From Mycoplana rhizolycopersici (GTDB lineage Bacteria > Pseudomonadota > Alphaproteobacteria > Rhizobiales > Rhizobiaceae): DNA of 64,000 nucleotides. The notes below the pieces were generated by a model. The model was given only the letters and a program-made list of their open reading frames with translations, had not been told where the DNA came from and ran no database searches. The first letter of the stretch is position 1. Each line of letters opens with the position of its first letter. A program made the translations under genes and the position numbers. The stretch lies in NCBI RefSeq assembly GCF_013378445.1, contig NZ_JABXYK010000006.1, positions 62,001-126,000 on the forward strand, in the 5' to 3' direction. This document shows positions 25,619-33,757 of the stretch, one piece after another.

Positions 25619-26230
25619 CTATCTGCCGCCGTCAAAGACGCGCAGATGGAAAATCCGACGCATCGTGCTGCCGATGTCGCCGCGGCTGACGGTGATCACC
25701 GATGGCGAAGGGGCCGGCTCGGCTGGGGGGAGCGGCATGCCCTGATCGTGAATCATCTCTGCACTTTCGAGCGTCATGTAGCGAAACGGTACGTCGAGAT
25801 GGTGCACAGGGCGAAGCGGTACAGCCGCACCGAAGATGCGGTCGGCGCGCGAGGTGTGCGACGTCATCGGCAAAAGCAGGATCTCCACGGGGGCGGTTTC
25901 GATGGATGTCCCGTAGGCGCTGGCTTGGAGCGTTGCAGGCTCCCGGCGGGCCAGCACGGTCGCGCAGGCGCGCGACGCCCGGGACTGCATATTCGCGGCA
26001 AACATCTTGCGGAAATCGGTGCCGCGCATCTCGCGTCCGAACAGAGTGCAGAGACGCGTTCCGGCAAGGCGGAACGTCGCGGTCGAGCCGGCAGATTGCT
26101 CCAGGATGAAAAGATCGGGGAGGTGATTGCGCAGTTCGGCCGGATCGATGTCGCGCCGATTCGGCACATCGCGGCCTCCCTTTACCCGGGTCCAGTATTC
26201 GTAAATCGCTCTGGCTGTCGTCGTCTGCAT
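25619..26230 (-). CDS. PAS domain protein (PAS_5 type)
   Basis: About 203 residues. The core matches the short rhizobial PAS_5 family: an IYEYWTRVKGGRDVP start, DIDPAELRNHLPDLF, and the later TFRLAGTRLC and FGREMRGTDFRKMF blocks. No output domain follows, so it may signal by protein contact. I take ATG 26230, which begins the domain properly; upstream starts to 26299 lack a ribosome site. Gene order (PAS then PilZ on one strand) suggests a joint role in second-messenger signalling, by inference. Confidence 0.8.
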   Translation of the reverse strand: MQTTTARAIYEYWTRVKGGRDVPNRRDIDPAELRNHLPDLFILEQSAGSTATFRLAGTRLCTLFGREMRGTDFRKMFAANMQSRASRACATVLARREPATLQASAYGTSIETAPVEILLLPMTSHTSRADRIFGAAVPLRPVHHLDVPFRYMTLESAEMIHDQGMPLPPAEPAPSPSVITVSRGDIGSTMRRIFHLRVFDGGR

Positions 26231-26439
26231 TGCATTCCCGTTGGTGCTGTAGCGAAACGGCACGTCATGTGCCGCTTGCTGCCGGTTCCCCATTTCCAAG
26301 CGAAGATCGTGCCAGCCCGGACATTAAGGTTAATCATTGGTTTCGATTGTGCCCCGCGTCCGGCCATGGCACACAAAATCCATCACTTCATGAAGGGCGA
26401 CCTTCAGCACACACTTCAGGGCCGGGGTTTGGGGGCTCG

Positions 26440-26475
26440 GGGCCGTACGGCGAAAGCTGTACGGCCCTTATTTTA
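26440..26475 (+). terminator. Orphan Rho-independent terminator, possible end of a small RNA
   Basis: Stem GGGCCGTACGGC (26440–26451) with GCTGTACGGCCC (26456–26467), GAAA loop, followed by TTATTTTATC on the plus strand. No plus-strand gene ends upstream; the preceding gene is on the minus strand and starts at about 26230. The transcript it ends is therefore probably an unannotated small RNA starting within about 26300–26400. Confidence 0.75.
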
Positions 26476-26516
26476 TCTGTATAAGCACGCTGGTTTGTTC
26501 AATTGCGGCGGGTGGT

Positions 26517-27269
26517 ATGAGTAACGCGGACGACGGCATGAGCGAGGTTTCGCTGAATCCCAGGAAACGGGAGCCGGCATTCAACCTGCCAGGGAGCCTC
26601 GTCACCGCGCTGGCGTTCCTGACGTTCATCCATGTCGCGCGCACCTATCTTCTTTCATCCCAGCAGGATGACTGGGTTCTACTGGAATTCGCCTTCATCT
26701 CGGCCCGCTACCTGCCGCAGTTCATGGCAGAGAGCTTGGCATGGGTTTGGACGCCTGTGACCTATTCGTTTCTGCACGGAAGCTGGGAGCACCTGATCTT
26801 CAACAGCTTCTGGATGGTGGCGTTCGGGGCGCCGGTCGTCCGTCGCATCGGGACGGCCCGGTTCGTTCTGTTCTGGTGCCTTTCGGCAGCGGCGTCCGTC
26901 GCGTTGCACAGCCTCTTCCACTGGGGGGAAATGGTTGTCGTCATCGGTGCGTCGGGCGTGGTGTCCGGGCTGATGGGGGCGGCAGCGCGCTTTGTATTCT
27001 CGCCCAGCGGGCGAATCAGTCGGCAGTTCGCGCATCTGAACCGGCGGCTGACCATCCGCGAGGCCTTGTCCAACCGCTCGGTCCTCGTCTTTTCGGCGAT
27101 CTGGTTTCTCACCAATTTTGCGATCGGGTTCGGCCAGATGTTTGCCGGCGGAGACGGCGCCTCGATCGCCTGGGAAGCGCATATCGGCGGCTTTCTCTTC
27201 GGTTTCTTCTTCTTCCCGCTCTTTGACAGAATACCCGCGGTACCCGCTTACGGACGCGCCGCCGATTAA
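26517..27269 (+). CDS. Rhomboid family intramembrane serine protease
   Basis: 250-residue membrane protein with six to seven hydrophobic segments. The rhomboid active site is present: Ser146 in GASGVVSG and His222 in the last-but-one helix (EAHIGGFLFG). The HGSWEHLIFNSFWM block is the conserved second-helix WR-like/HxxxN region. Rhomboids cut type I membrane substrates within the bilayer; the substrate here is unknown. A CBS-domain gene follows on the same strand 174 bp later. Confidence 0.92.
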   Translation: MSNADDGMSEVSLNPRKREPAFNLPGSLVTALAFLTFIHVARTYLLSSQQDDWVLLEFAFISARYLPQFMAESLAWVWTPVTYSFLHGSWEHLIFNSFWMVAFGAPVVRRIGTARFVLFWCLSAAASVALHSLFHWGEMVVVIGASGVVSGLMGAAARFVFSPSGRISRQFAHLNRRLTIREALSNRSVLVFSAIWFLTNFAIGFGQMFAGGDGASIAWEAHIGGFLFGFFFFPLFDRIPAVPAYGRAAD

Positions 27270-27443
27270 GCCTAATCTTTGTGTGGACTTGCTTTCGCTC
27301 CATTCGTGGCGCACGATTGCGACGTTCCGGTTCGCACATGCACGCCGGAAACTGAGCGGGACTACTGGAGGGTAGTGCCGCCTGTGGGCGGAGGCCCTGT
27401 CGGGGTACCGCCTCTCTGCGTCATGTTGCAACGGGAGGAATGC

Positions 27444-27872
27444 ATGTATGTAAAGTCCATTCTTGACGAAAAGGGCCGCAACGTCGTTACGGGCGGTCCG
27501 CAGATCACAGTTCGTCAAGCTGCAGTCTATCTTCGCGACAATCGTATCGGTGCGATCGTCATCGTCGATCGCAACGACAGGATCTCTGGCATCCTGACGG
27601 AGCGTGACATCGTCTGCGCGATCGCCAAGAGCGGCGCGGATTGTCTCGACAAGCCGATTTCCTCCATCATGTGGGGCAACGTCCATCGGTGCGGCGAAAG
27701 CGCCAGCGTCGAAGAAGTGATGGAAATGATGAGCACGCTTCGCGCGCGCCATATCCCGGTCGAAAAGGACGGCCGCCTTGTCGGCATCATTTCGATCGGC
27801 GACGTAGTGAAGGCGCATATCCGCTCGATCGAGCGGGAAGCAGCCGAAATCAAGGCCTATATTTCAAGCTGA
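27444..27872 (+). CDS. CBS domain-containing protein
   Basis: 142 residues comprising only a pair of CBS motifs (about 8–65 and 75–132; GILTERDIV and GIISIGDVVK blocks). These form a Bateman module that binds adenine nucleotides or similar ligands in the cytoplasm. ATG 27444 is preceded by GGGAGG. Stand-alone CBS proteins of this length are frequent in rhizobia and lack an assigned target. Confidence 0.92.
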   Translation: MYVKSILDEKGRNVVTGGPQITVRQAAVYLRDNRIGAIVIVDRNDRISGILTERDIVCAIAKSGADCLDKPISSIMWGNVHRCGESASVEEVMEMMSTLRARHIPVEKDGRLVGIISIGDVVKAHIRSIEREAAEIKAYISS

Positions 27873-28058
27873 GCCAACGATATGCGGGGCGCGCGCGTGG
27901 CGTGTGCCCCACCTTTTCTGCCCCCTCAAGCGACCATCTTTGCGGAGATGTCGTCGGCAGCCGATTTGAAGGTCGCTGCCGTCGCTCTTGCGTTTCCCAT
28001 TTTCCGGATGTGCGCATGCGCGCCGAGGTGATGTCCGTCGGAGCGACGGCTTGCCGCG

Positions 28059-29018
28059 TCAACGAAGCAGCACTTCCTGCATTCGCCTGATCTCGGAAAT
28101 CTTCGCCTTGGCTTCCAGATAGCCCCGGTCTATCGCTTCGCCGGCCCGGTGAAACTCTGACAGGCCGATGTCGCTGAGGCGCGGGTGCAGCGCCAGGTCC
28201 GGCGGATCGCCGGCAAGGCGCGCACGCGCAATCCGGTCCTGGATGATGTTGAACGACTGCACCATGACGCCGGTCAGTCCCAGCCGCGATTCGCTGGTCT
28301 CCTGCCGCGGCGGGTTGTCGATCTGCTGAACGGTTGCAGTGTGCTTGATCACGGCGGAGCGGCCGTAAAGGTCGTAGTTGAGGTTGACGGCGACCACCAG
28401 CGGCTCCTCGTGTGCACGGCATACCGAAACCGGAACGGGGTTCACGAGCGCACCATCCACCAGCGTGCGGCCGTTGCATTTGATCGGCTCGAAGATACCC
28501 GGCAGCGCATAGGAGGCGCGGATTGCGGTGATCAGCGAGCCGCTGGTGATCCAAACCTCGTGGCCGGTGTTGATCTCCGTCGAGACTGCGACGAACGGGC
28601 GATCGAGTTCCTCGATCGAATGATGCTCCAGATGTTCCTGCATGCGGCGCGTCAGCCGCATGCCGCCGAACAGCCCGCTTCCGCGAATGGTGAAGTCGAG
28701 AAGGCTTGCGATCCTGCGCATTGTCAGGGAGCGGGCAAAGCTTTCCAACTCGTCCAGCTTGCCGGCGAGGTAGCACCCGCCGACCAGCGCGCCGATCGAC
28801 GTCCCCGCAATCATGCTGACCTCCACGCCTTCCTCGTCGAGGGCGCGGAGCACGCCGATATGGGCCCAGCCACGGGCTGCGCCGCCGCCAAGCGCAAGCG
28901 CTATGCGGGAGCGTGCCTTATCCGGCTCGAGCGGGGGCTGAAAGTGGTTCATGGAGGGGCCATCCGGATCCGACGGGTTCGTCGTCACCATGCTTCGGTT
29001 GAAGTTCCAATTCAACAT
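28059..29018 (-). CDS. Patatin-like phospholipase family protein (RssA-like)
   Basis: 319 residues. The patatin lipase signature is complete: oxyanion loop GGGAARG (44–50), nucleophile Ser74 in GTSIG, and catalytic Asp188 in DGA. The extended LFGG block and the NPVPVSVCR stretch match the RssA/NTE-like cytoplasmic serine esterases. A good GGAGG lies seven bases before ATG 29018, fixing the longest start. It probably acts on phospholipids or acyl-thioesters; physiological role unknown. Confidence 0.9.
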   Translation of the reverse strand: MLNWNFNRSMVTTNPSDPDGPSMNHFQPPLEPDKARSRIALALGGGAARGWAHIGVLRALDEEGVEVSMIAGTSIGALVGGCYLAGKLDELESFARSLTMRRIASLLDFTIRGSGLFGGMRLTRRMQEHLEHHSIEELDRPFVAVSTEINTGHEVWITSGSLITAIRASYALPGIFEPIKCNGRTLVDGALVNPVPVSVCRAHEEPLVVAVNLNYDLYGRSAVIKHTATVQQIDNPPRQETSESRLGLTGVMVQSFNIIQDRIARARLAGDPPDLALHPRLSDIGLSEFHRAGEAIDRGYLEAKAKISEIRRMQEVLLR

Positions 29019-29373
29019 GTCAGGCCTCCGGTCTCGGAAGAACTTCAGGTTCGCCCATTGGGTTCCGAAGCCGCGCCACTACGCCCTGAAAAATAGCGCA
29101 TGGACGGCTCGCTGGCACCCGGCGCATGGGCGGCACCCTTTGCCCCGTTAAGCCAGTTTCCATGGCTCTGGCTCATCAATAAGGAGTAGAAGGGGCGGAA
29201 GGGTGACGGAGCGCGAAACAGGGCCGCGGTCGAGCGTATCGTCATGTCTGTTCGGCATCTGCGAAATGGCATCGGTTCGACCATGTTGCGCGCGCTTGCG
29301 CCACCGCAGCCAGTACGCGCTCATTTCGTTGCCAAAGCGTTAAGCCTGTCCCGAAAGGGGACCGGTATAGGCG
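29019..29373. other. Intergenic region upstream of the patatin gene
   Basis: 355 bp without a supported gene. It must contain the patatin promoter and the end of the folE–hisI transcript. I see no clear terminator hairpin after hisI; short open frames on the minus strand lack ribosome sites. Confidence 0.5.
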
Positions 29374-29835
29374 TCAGCCGTCCTTGCCGCTGCCGTAGAC
29401 CGTGGCGGGGTCGAAATGGACGTCGTCATCGGTAATTTGCAGTTGTGCCGCATCGCCGGTGTGACTGACGGTGCGGTAGAAGCAGGATCGCCGGCCGGTG
29501 TGGCAGGTGGCGTCATGCCCGGCCACGGACACCTTGAGCCAGACGGCGTCCTGGTCGCAATCCGTTCTCAGTTCGACGACGGTCTGCAGGTTGCCGGAGG
29601 TTTCTCCCTTCTTCCACAGCGCCTTGCGGGAGCGGCTCCAGTAGTGGGCGATACCCGTCTCGATCGTCAGCGCCAGGGCCTGCGCATTCATGTGGGCGAC
29701 CATCAGAAGTTCGCCGTCGCGCGCATCGGTCACCACAGCCGTCAGCAGGCCGTTGTCGTCGAAGCGCGGCGTGAATGCGCCGCCCGCCTCGAGTTCGGTC
29801 TTGTCTTTGGGTGGGGGCTGGAATTCGATCGCCAT
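29374..29835 (-). CDS. hisI: Phosphoribosyl-AMP cyclohydrolase
   Basis: 153-residue cytoplasmic zinc enzyme of histidine biosynthesis that opens the adenine ring of phosphoribosyl-AMP. Metal-binding motifs are intact: [12 protein letters not shown], and [10 protein letters not shown] with the paired cysteines. The [19 protein letters not shown] block is diagnostic. The start is ATG 29835. It lacks the HisE domain, as in most alphaproteobacteria. folE lies 29 bp upstream on the same strand, so the two are probably one transcript. Confidence 0.96.
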   Translation of the reverse strand: MAIEFQPPPKDKTELEAGGAFTPRFDDNGLLTAVVTDARDGELLMVAHMNAQALALTIETGIAHYWSRSRKALWKKGETSGNLQTVVELRTDCDQDAVWLKVSVAGHDATCHTGRRSCFYRTVSHTGDAAQLQITDDDVHFDPATVYGSGKDG

Positions 29836-29864
29836 GTCGGGCTCCGCAGCGGAGCCGTCGGAAC

Positions 29865-30482
29865 TCAGCCGCGACCCCGGATCATTGTCATGAAGCGAAC
29901 CTGCTCGGCAGGTTCGCTCTTGAAGGCACCGGTAAAGGTGGTGGTGAGCGTTGTCGAGCCCTGTTTCTGGATGCCGCGCATCGCCATGCACATATGCTCG
30001 GCCTCGATCATCACGGCGACGCCGCGCGGCCGCAGCGTCTCGTCGATCGCGCTGGCGATCTGCGCGGTCATCGTCTCCTGCGTCTGCAGGCGCCGTCCGT
30101 AGATCTCCACGACGCGGGCGATCTTGGAAAGGCCTAGCACGCGGCCGTTGGGCAGGTAGGCGACATGGGCGCGGCCGATGATCGGCACCATGTGGTGCTC
30201 GCAATGCGAATAGAAGGGGATGTCCTTGACGAGCACGATATCGTCGTAGCCGGCGACCTCCTCGAAGGTGCGGCCGAGCACGTCCTCGGGATCGAGTTCA
30301 TAACCGGAGAACAGTTCCCTGTAGGCTTTGGCGACTCGCGAAGGGGTGTCGAGCAGGCCTTCGCGCGACGGATCGTCGCCGGCCCAGCGCAACAGCACGC
30401 GTACCGCATCCTCGGCTTCCTTCTGGGTCGGGCGGCCCGAGTTTTCCTCGCCGACGGGGAAATTCTTGATTACGGCGTCCAT
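29865..30482 (-). CDS. folE: GTP cyclohydrolase I (FolE)
   Basis: 205-residue zinc enzyme converting GTP to dihydroneopterin triphosphate, the first step of folate (and pterin) biosynthesis. The zinc/active-site motif SHCEHHMVP, the [20 protein letters not shown] helix and the second zinc cysteine in EHMCMAMRG are all present. It precedes hisI closely. The neighbouring hisI also processes a purine ring, but pathway linkage is coincidental as far as sequence shows. Confidence 0.97.
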   Translation of the reverse strand: MDAVIKNFPVGEENSGRPTQKEAEDAVRVLLRWAGDDPSREGLLDTPSRVAKAYRELFSGYELDPEDVLGRTFEEVAGYDDIVLVKDIPFYSHCEHHMVPIIGRAHVAYLPNGRVLGLSKIARVVEIYGRRLQTQETMTAQIASAIDETLRPRGVAVMIEAEHMCMAMRGIQKQGSTTLTTTFTGAFKSEPAEQVRFMTMIRGRG

Positions 30483-30828
30483 GATCCGATGGCCTTTCTG
30501 CAGGTTGACTTTCGTCGAATGTCGGACTCGCCACTGGCCATTCGCCTAACCCTGCAGGCTTGGGTTCCGTTGGCGGGCTCCGGGGCTTTCCGATCCATTG
30601 CTTGTACGAAGGAGCTTCTACAACGGATCTTCCGGCACGGTTTCCCAAACAACAGGCGACCCTTCCATATTGAAAACGGTCGCCCCAACACGACATAGCA
30701 TATAGTATCGCAGGTTGCCTGCGAAAGGGGCCATGCGCGACACCGAATGCTTTTTTCGCGGACACGCTGGAATAAGCTGCCCTTATCGCGCAGAATCGTG
30801 AAAATACCTTCAAGTCGGAAAGTTCCCG
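30483..30828. promoter_or_regulatory. Divergent intergenic region between folE and the Fe-S scaffold-like gene
   Basis: 346 bp without a supported gene. It lies between divergent genes and so should hold both promoters. It is somewhat richer in A+T near 30640–30720. No operator was recognised. Confidence 0.45.
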
Positions 30829-31272
30829 ATGGACGACATATACAACAGCCGCATCCTCGAATTCGCCGGAAACATCCCGCGGATCGGTACACTCGACAAT
30901 GCGGACGCCGAGGCGAGTGCCCATTCCAAGCTGTGCGGATCGCGCGTGAAAATCTGGCTGAGAATGGACGGGGACCGTGTCAGCGACTTCGCCCATGAGG
31001 TGAAGGCCTGCGCATTGGGGCAGGCCTCGTCGTCGATCATGGCTCGCCATGTGATCGGCGCGACTGCGGCAGAGGTGCGGCAGGCGCGTGAGGACATGCT
31101 GGCAATGCTCAAGGCCGATGGAGAGGGACCTGTGGGCCGGTTCGAGGAAATGCGGTTCCTGCGCCCGGTGCGCGACTACAAGGCCCGCCATGCTTCTACC
31201 ATGCTGACCTTCGATGCGGTCGTCGACGCGATCGGGCAGGTCGAGGCAAAGCGGTTGGAGAAGGTGGGGTGA
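30829..31272 (+). CDS. IscU/NifU-type iron-sulfur scaffold-like protein with Ser in place of the third Cys
   Basis: 147 residues similar to the U-type Fe-S scaffold fold. Two cluster cysteines are recognisable, Cys36 (KLCGSRV) and Cys61 (KACALGQAS). The position of the third (usual RxxC) reads RHAS, so the cysteine is replaced by serine. It also lacks the LPPVK chaperone-binding motif of IscU. The gene order folE, this gene, yidD recurs in Rhizobiales. It may be a scaffold variant or a SufE/SufU-like accessory. Function uncertain. Confidence 0.8.
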   Translation: MDDIYNSRILEFAGNIPRIGTLDNADAEASAHSKLCGSRVKIWLRMDGDRVSDFAHEVKACALGQASSSIMARHVIGATAAEVRQAREDMLAMLKADGEGPVGRFEEMRFLRPVRDYKARHASTMLTFDAVVDAIGQVEAKRLEKVG

Positions 31273-31298
31273 GGGCGGCGGTTGCAAGCGTTCCTTTC

Positions 31299-31413
31299 GG
31301 TCATCCCGGCCGAAGAGCCGGGATCCAGCGCGCTGAAGTCCTTGAGCGCAGAAGGATCTTTCGCGCCGCAGACGCGCCGCCGCCGGATGCCGGCTCAAGG
31401 GCCGGCATGACGG
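31299..31413. repeat. Palindromic intergenic repeat element (copy A)
   Basis: About 115 bp bounded by imperfect terminal inverted repeats: GTCATCCCGGCC at the left and GGGCCGGCATGAC at the right, with complementarity extending about 28 bp inward. It is related to the copies at 63684–63795 and 63911–64000 but with a different interior. It looks like a RIME/MITE-type non-autonomous element of rhizobial genomes. Confidence 0.7.
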
Positions 31414-31437
31414 ATCGAACCGGGCGAAAGCGGACTG

Positions 31438-31827
31438 ATGTGTAACGCTCCTCATTGCAACCATGCTGGCGCAAAACACTCTGGCGACGGCCATCGCAGC
31501 AAGGGGCGCAACTGGTCCGGACCCTTCGCCAAAACCCCGGGGCGGCTCTTCGGCCTCGGTCTGATCCGCCTGTACCAGCTGACGCTTTCCGGCTTCATCG
31601 GCAATTCCTGCCGGCACCTGCCGACCTGCTCGGAATATGGCTACGAATCCGTCGCCCGCCATGGCTTGTGGTCCGGCGGCTGGATGACGCTGTTCCGAGT
31701 CGTGCGTTGCGGACCCGGTGGAACGAGCGGCTTCGATCCCGTGCCGGAGAGGCTCGAACGCGGCGCATGGCGCGCACCGTGGAAGCTGTGGCGCCTGTCC
31801 GCTCGGGAAAAGCGCGACACAACCTGA
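31438..31827 (+). CDS. yidD: Membrane protein insertion efficiency factor YidD
   Basis: 129-residue peripheral inner-membrane protein that helps YidC/Sec insert membrane proteins. The diagnostic blocks are present: IRLYQLTLSGFIGNSCRHLP and TCSEYGYESV with conserved cysteines, then GGFDPV-like (SGFDPVP). The first 30 residues form a His/Gly/Ser-rich extension not needed in shorter homologues; later in-frame starts exist. It follows the repeat element and the Fe-S-scaffold-like gene. Confidence 0.92.
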   Translation: MCNAPHCNHAGAKHSGDGHRSKGRNWSGPFAKTPGRLFGLGLIRLYQLTLSGFIGNSCRHLPTCSEYGYESVARHGLWSGGWMTLFRVVRCGPGGTSGFDPVPERLERGAWRAPWKLWRLSAREKRDTT

Positions 31828-31892
31828 AACCGTTCGGTCGTCCGGCCGCAAATGCTGTTGCGACCCGACGTTGGAAACCCCCAACGAGGCAA

Positions 31893-33188
31893 TTACGCCG
31901 CCTGCGGGGCGAGGGCGGCCGAGCCCGGTCTCCTCAACAAGAGCACGGATAGGGCTGCGAGCAGGCACATGACGCCGGCGATCTGCAGGGCCGGCATGTA
32001 AGTGTCGAAGTCGCTCTTGAAGTGACCGGCGCCGAATGCGGCCGTTGCCGCGCCCAGCTGGTGACCGGCAAAGACCCAGCCGAAGACGAGGCCCGCCTTT
32101 TCGCGGCCGAAGTTTTCAGCGGCGAGCTTGACGGTCGGCGGCACGGTCGCGACCCAGTCGAGGCCGTAGAAGATTGCAAATATCGAAAGCTCCACGAAGC
32201 TGAAGCCCGAGATCGACAGGTAGATCAGCGAGAGGCCGCGCAGGCCGTAGAACCAGAAGAGCAGGAAGCGGTTGTCGTAGCGGTCGGAGAGCCAGCCGGC
32301 GAGGATCGTGCCGACGAAGTCGAAGATGCCGATCACCGCCAGCGTACCCGCGGCCGTCACCGCCGCCATGCCGAAATCGCCGCAGATCGAGATCCAGTGG
32401 GTCTGGATCAAGCCGTTGGTCGAAAGACCGCAGACGAAAAAGGTGCCGAACAGCACCCAGAACACCGGATTGCCCGACACGCTCTTCAGCGTCACCAGCG
32501 GCGAGGCGAGGGTGGCGAGCAGCTTGTGGTCCTGCTTCGGCGGCGGCGTGACCGCGGTCTCGCCATAGGCCGGCAGGCCGACATCGGCGGGATAGTCGCG
32601 AATCAGGAAGAGCACGAGCACCATGGCGACGGCGATGACTGCGACGGTGAGCGTTAGCGCGGTACGCCAGCCATAGGTTTCGGTCAGGGCGGCCAGCACC
32701 GGCAGGAAGATGAGCTGGCCGGTGGCGTTGCTCGCCGTCATGAGGCCAATGACGAGGCCGCGACGCTTGGAAAACCAGCGCGAAGCGACGGTGGCGCCGA
32801 GCACAAGCGCGGTCATGCCGGTGCCGACGCCGATCACCACGCCCCACAACAGCAGCAGCTGCCAGACCTCGGCCATGACAAAGGAGGCGGCGATGCCGAA
32901 CATGATCAGGGCCAACGCGGTAGCGACCACCTGGCGGATGCCGAAGTGGTTCATGAAGGCAGCGGCGAAGGGGCCGAGCAGGCCGAACAGCACCAGCCGC
33001 ACCGCCATCGCCGAGGAAATGTCAGAAATCTCCCACCCAAATTCCTGGTGCAGCGGCTGGATCATGACGCCGGCCGAACCCATGGCGCCGGCGGTTGCCA
33101 GCATCGTCAGGAAGGTGGTGGCGGCGACCACCCAGCCGTAGTGAAGGTTCCGGCCGGCCATCCAGTCGGCGATGCGTGTCGAGAGCAT
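31893..33188 (-). CDS. MFS transporter
   Basis: 431 residues with twelve hydrophobic segments; the major-facilitator loop signature between helices 2 and 3 and the ASRWFSKRRG loop of the oxalate/monocarboxylate-type (OFA-like) subgroup are visible. Probably a proton- or anion-coupled carrier of small organic acids; substrate unknown. ATG 33188 gives the usual cytoplasmic start. A MarR regulator lies 93 bp upstream on the same strand. Palindromes upstream of both genes suggest repression by it. Confidence 0.88.
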   Translation of the reverse strand: MLSTRIADWMAGRNLHYGWVVAATTFLTMLATAGAMGSAGVMIQPLHQEFGWEISDISSAMAVRLVLFGLLGPFAAAFMNHFGIRQVVATALALIMFGIAASFVMAEVWQLLLLWGVVIGVGTGMTALVLGATVASRWFSKRRGLVIGLMTASNATGQLIFLPVLAALTETYGWRTALTLTVAVIAVAMVLVLFLIRDYPADVGLPAYGETAVTPPPKQDHKLLATLASPLVTLKSVSGNPVFWVLFGTFFVCGLSTNGLIQTHWISICGDFGMAAVTAAGTLAVIGIFDFVGTILAGWLSDRYDNRFLLFWFYGLRGLSLIYLSISGFSFVELSIFAIFYGLDWVATVPPTVKLAAENFGREKAGLVFGWVFAGHQLGAATAAFGAGHFKSDFDTYMPALQIAGVMCLLAALSVLLLRRPGSAALAPQAA

Positions 33189-33244
33189 GTTGGAAGTCCC
33201 TTTCCCGTCGGCCTCAGCCTGTCGAATTTTGCGGGTAGGTGCCC

Positions 33245-33262
33245 GTATTTGAGTCCAAATAC
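33245..33262. promoter_or_regulatory. Palindrome between MarR and MFS genes
   Basis: GTATTTG and CAAATAC separated by four bases, lying 57 bp before the transporter start. A related GGGTA/CCC arrangement lies just upstream at about 33231–33246. A candidate MarR operator. Confidence 0.45.
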
Positions 33263-33280
33263 CCGGTTTGGTCAAAAAGT

Positions 33281-33682
33281 TCAAAGTGCCTTGAGCAACT
33301 CCCGCAGCTGCTCGGTTTTGTCCGGCCCAAGCCGGGCCTCGATCGTCTCCTGCGCGCCGTCCCAGAGTGGCGCGCCGGCCTTGAGAACGGCATGGCCCGC
33401 CTCGGTGATCGTCAGCATCGCTTCCCGGTGGTCCTCGCCTGTCGCGATCGCCACCAGCCCCATGCGTTCCAGCACCTTGGCGTTGCGGCCGACAGTGGAG
33501 CGGTCGAGCTCCACCCGGGCGCCGAGTTCCGTCAGCGACACCGGCGCCATGCGGTTGATGTTCCTGAGCAGGCTGAACTGGCCGATGTTCACCCCAAGCG
33601 GCGCCAGGGCCTCGTCGTAGTAGGACGAGACCTTGCGGGAGGCTTTGCGCAGCAGGATGCAGTGGCAGGTGTCGCTCGGCAT
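33281..33682 (-). CDS. MarR family transcriptional regulator
   Basis: 133-residue winged-helix repressor: dimerisation helix (about 5–30), recognition region SLTELGARVELDRSTVGRN and wing ATGEDHREAMLTIT. MarR proteins typically sense phenolic or aromatic ligands and control a neighbouring exporter, here the MFS gene directly downstream. I use ATG 33682; a start at 33742 would place the strong palindrome at 33688–33701 inside the gene. Neither has a good ribosome site. Confidence 0.85.
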   Translation of the reverse strand: MPSDTCHCILLRKASRKVSSYYDEALAPLGVNIGQFSLLRNINRMAPVSLTELGARVELDRSTVGRNAKVLERMGLVAIATGEDHREAMLTITEAGHAVLKAGAPLWDGAQETIEARLGPDKTEQLRELLKAL

Positions 33683-33687
33683 GCGTT

Positions 33688-33701
33688 CGGGTATATACCC
33701 G
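33688..33701. promoter_or_regulatory. Perfect 14-bp palindrome before the MarR gene
   Basis: CGGGTATATACCCG, a perfect dyad six bases upstream of the MarR start, well placed for autorepression. GGGTA-type half sites recur upstream of the MFS transporter. Confidence 0.5.
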
Positions 33702-33757
33702 CAATAGGTCGAATGCAACGAAAGAAGCGAGCGAGAGAACATCAGGGATGTCCGCAG

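Noticed and set aside
29045-29284. 79-codon minus-strand frame upstream of the patatin gene
   Set aside because: No ribosome site, no recognisable feature and composition typical of non-coding DNA here.
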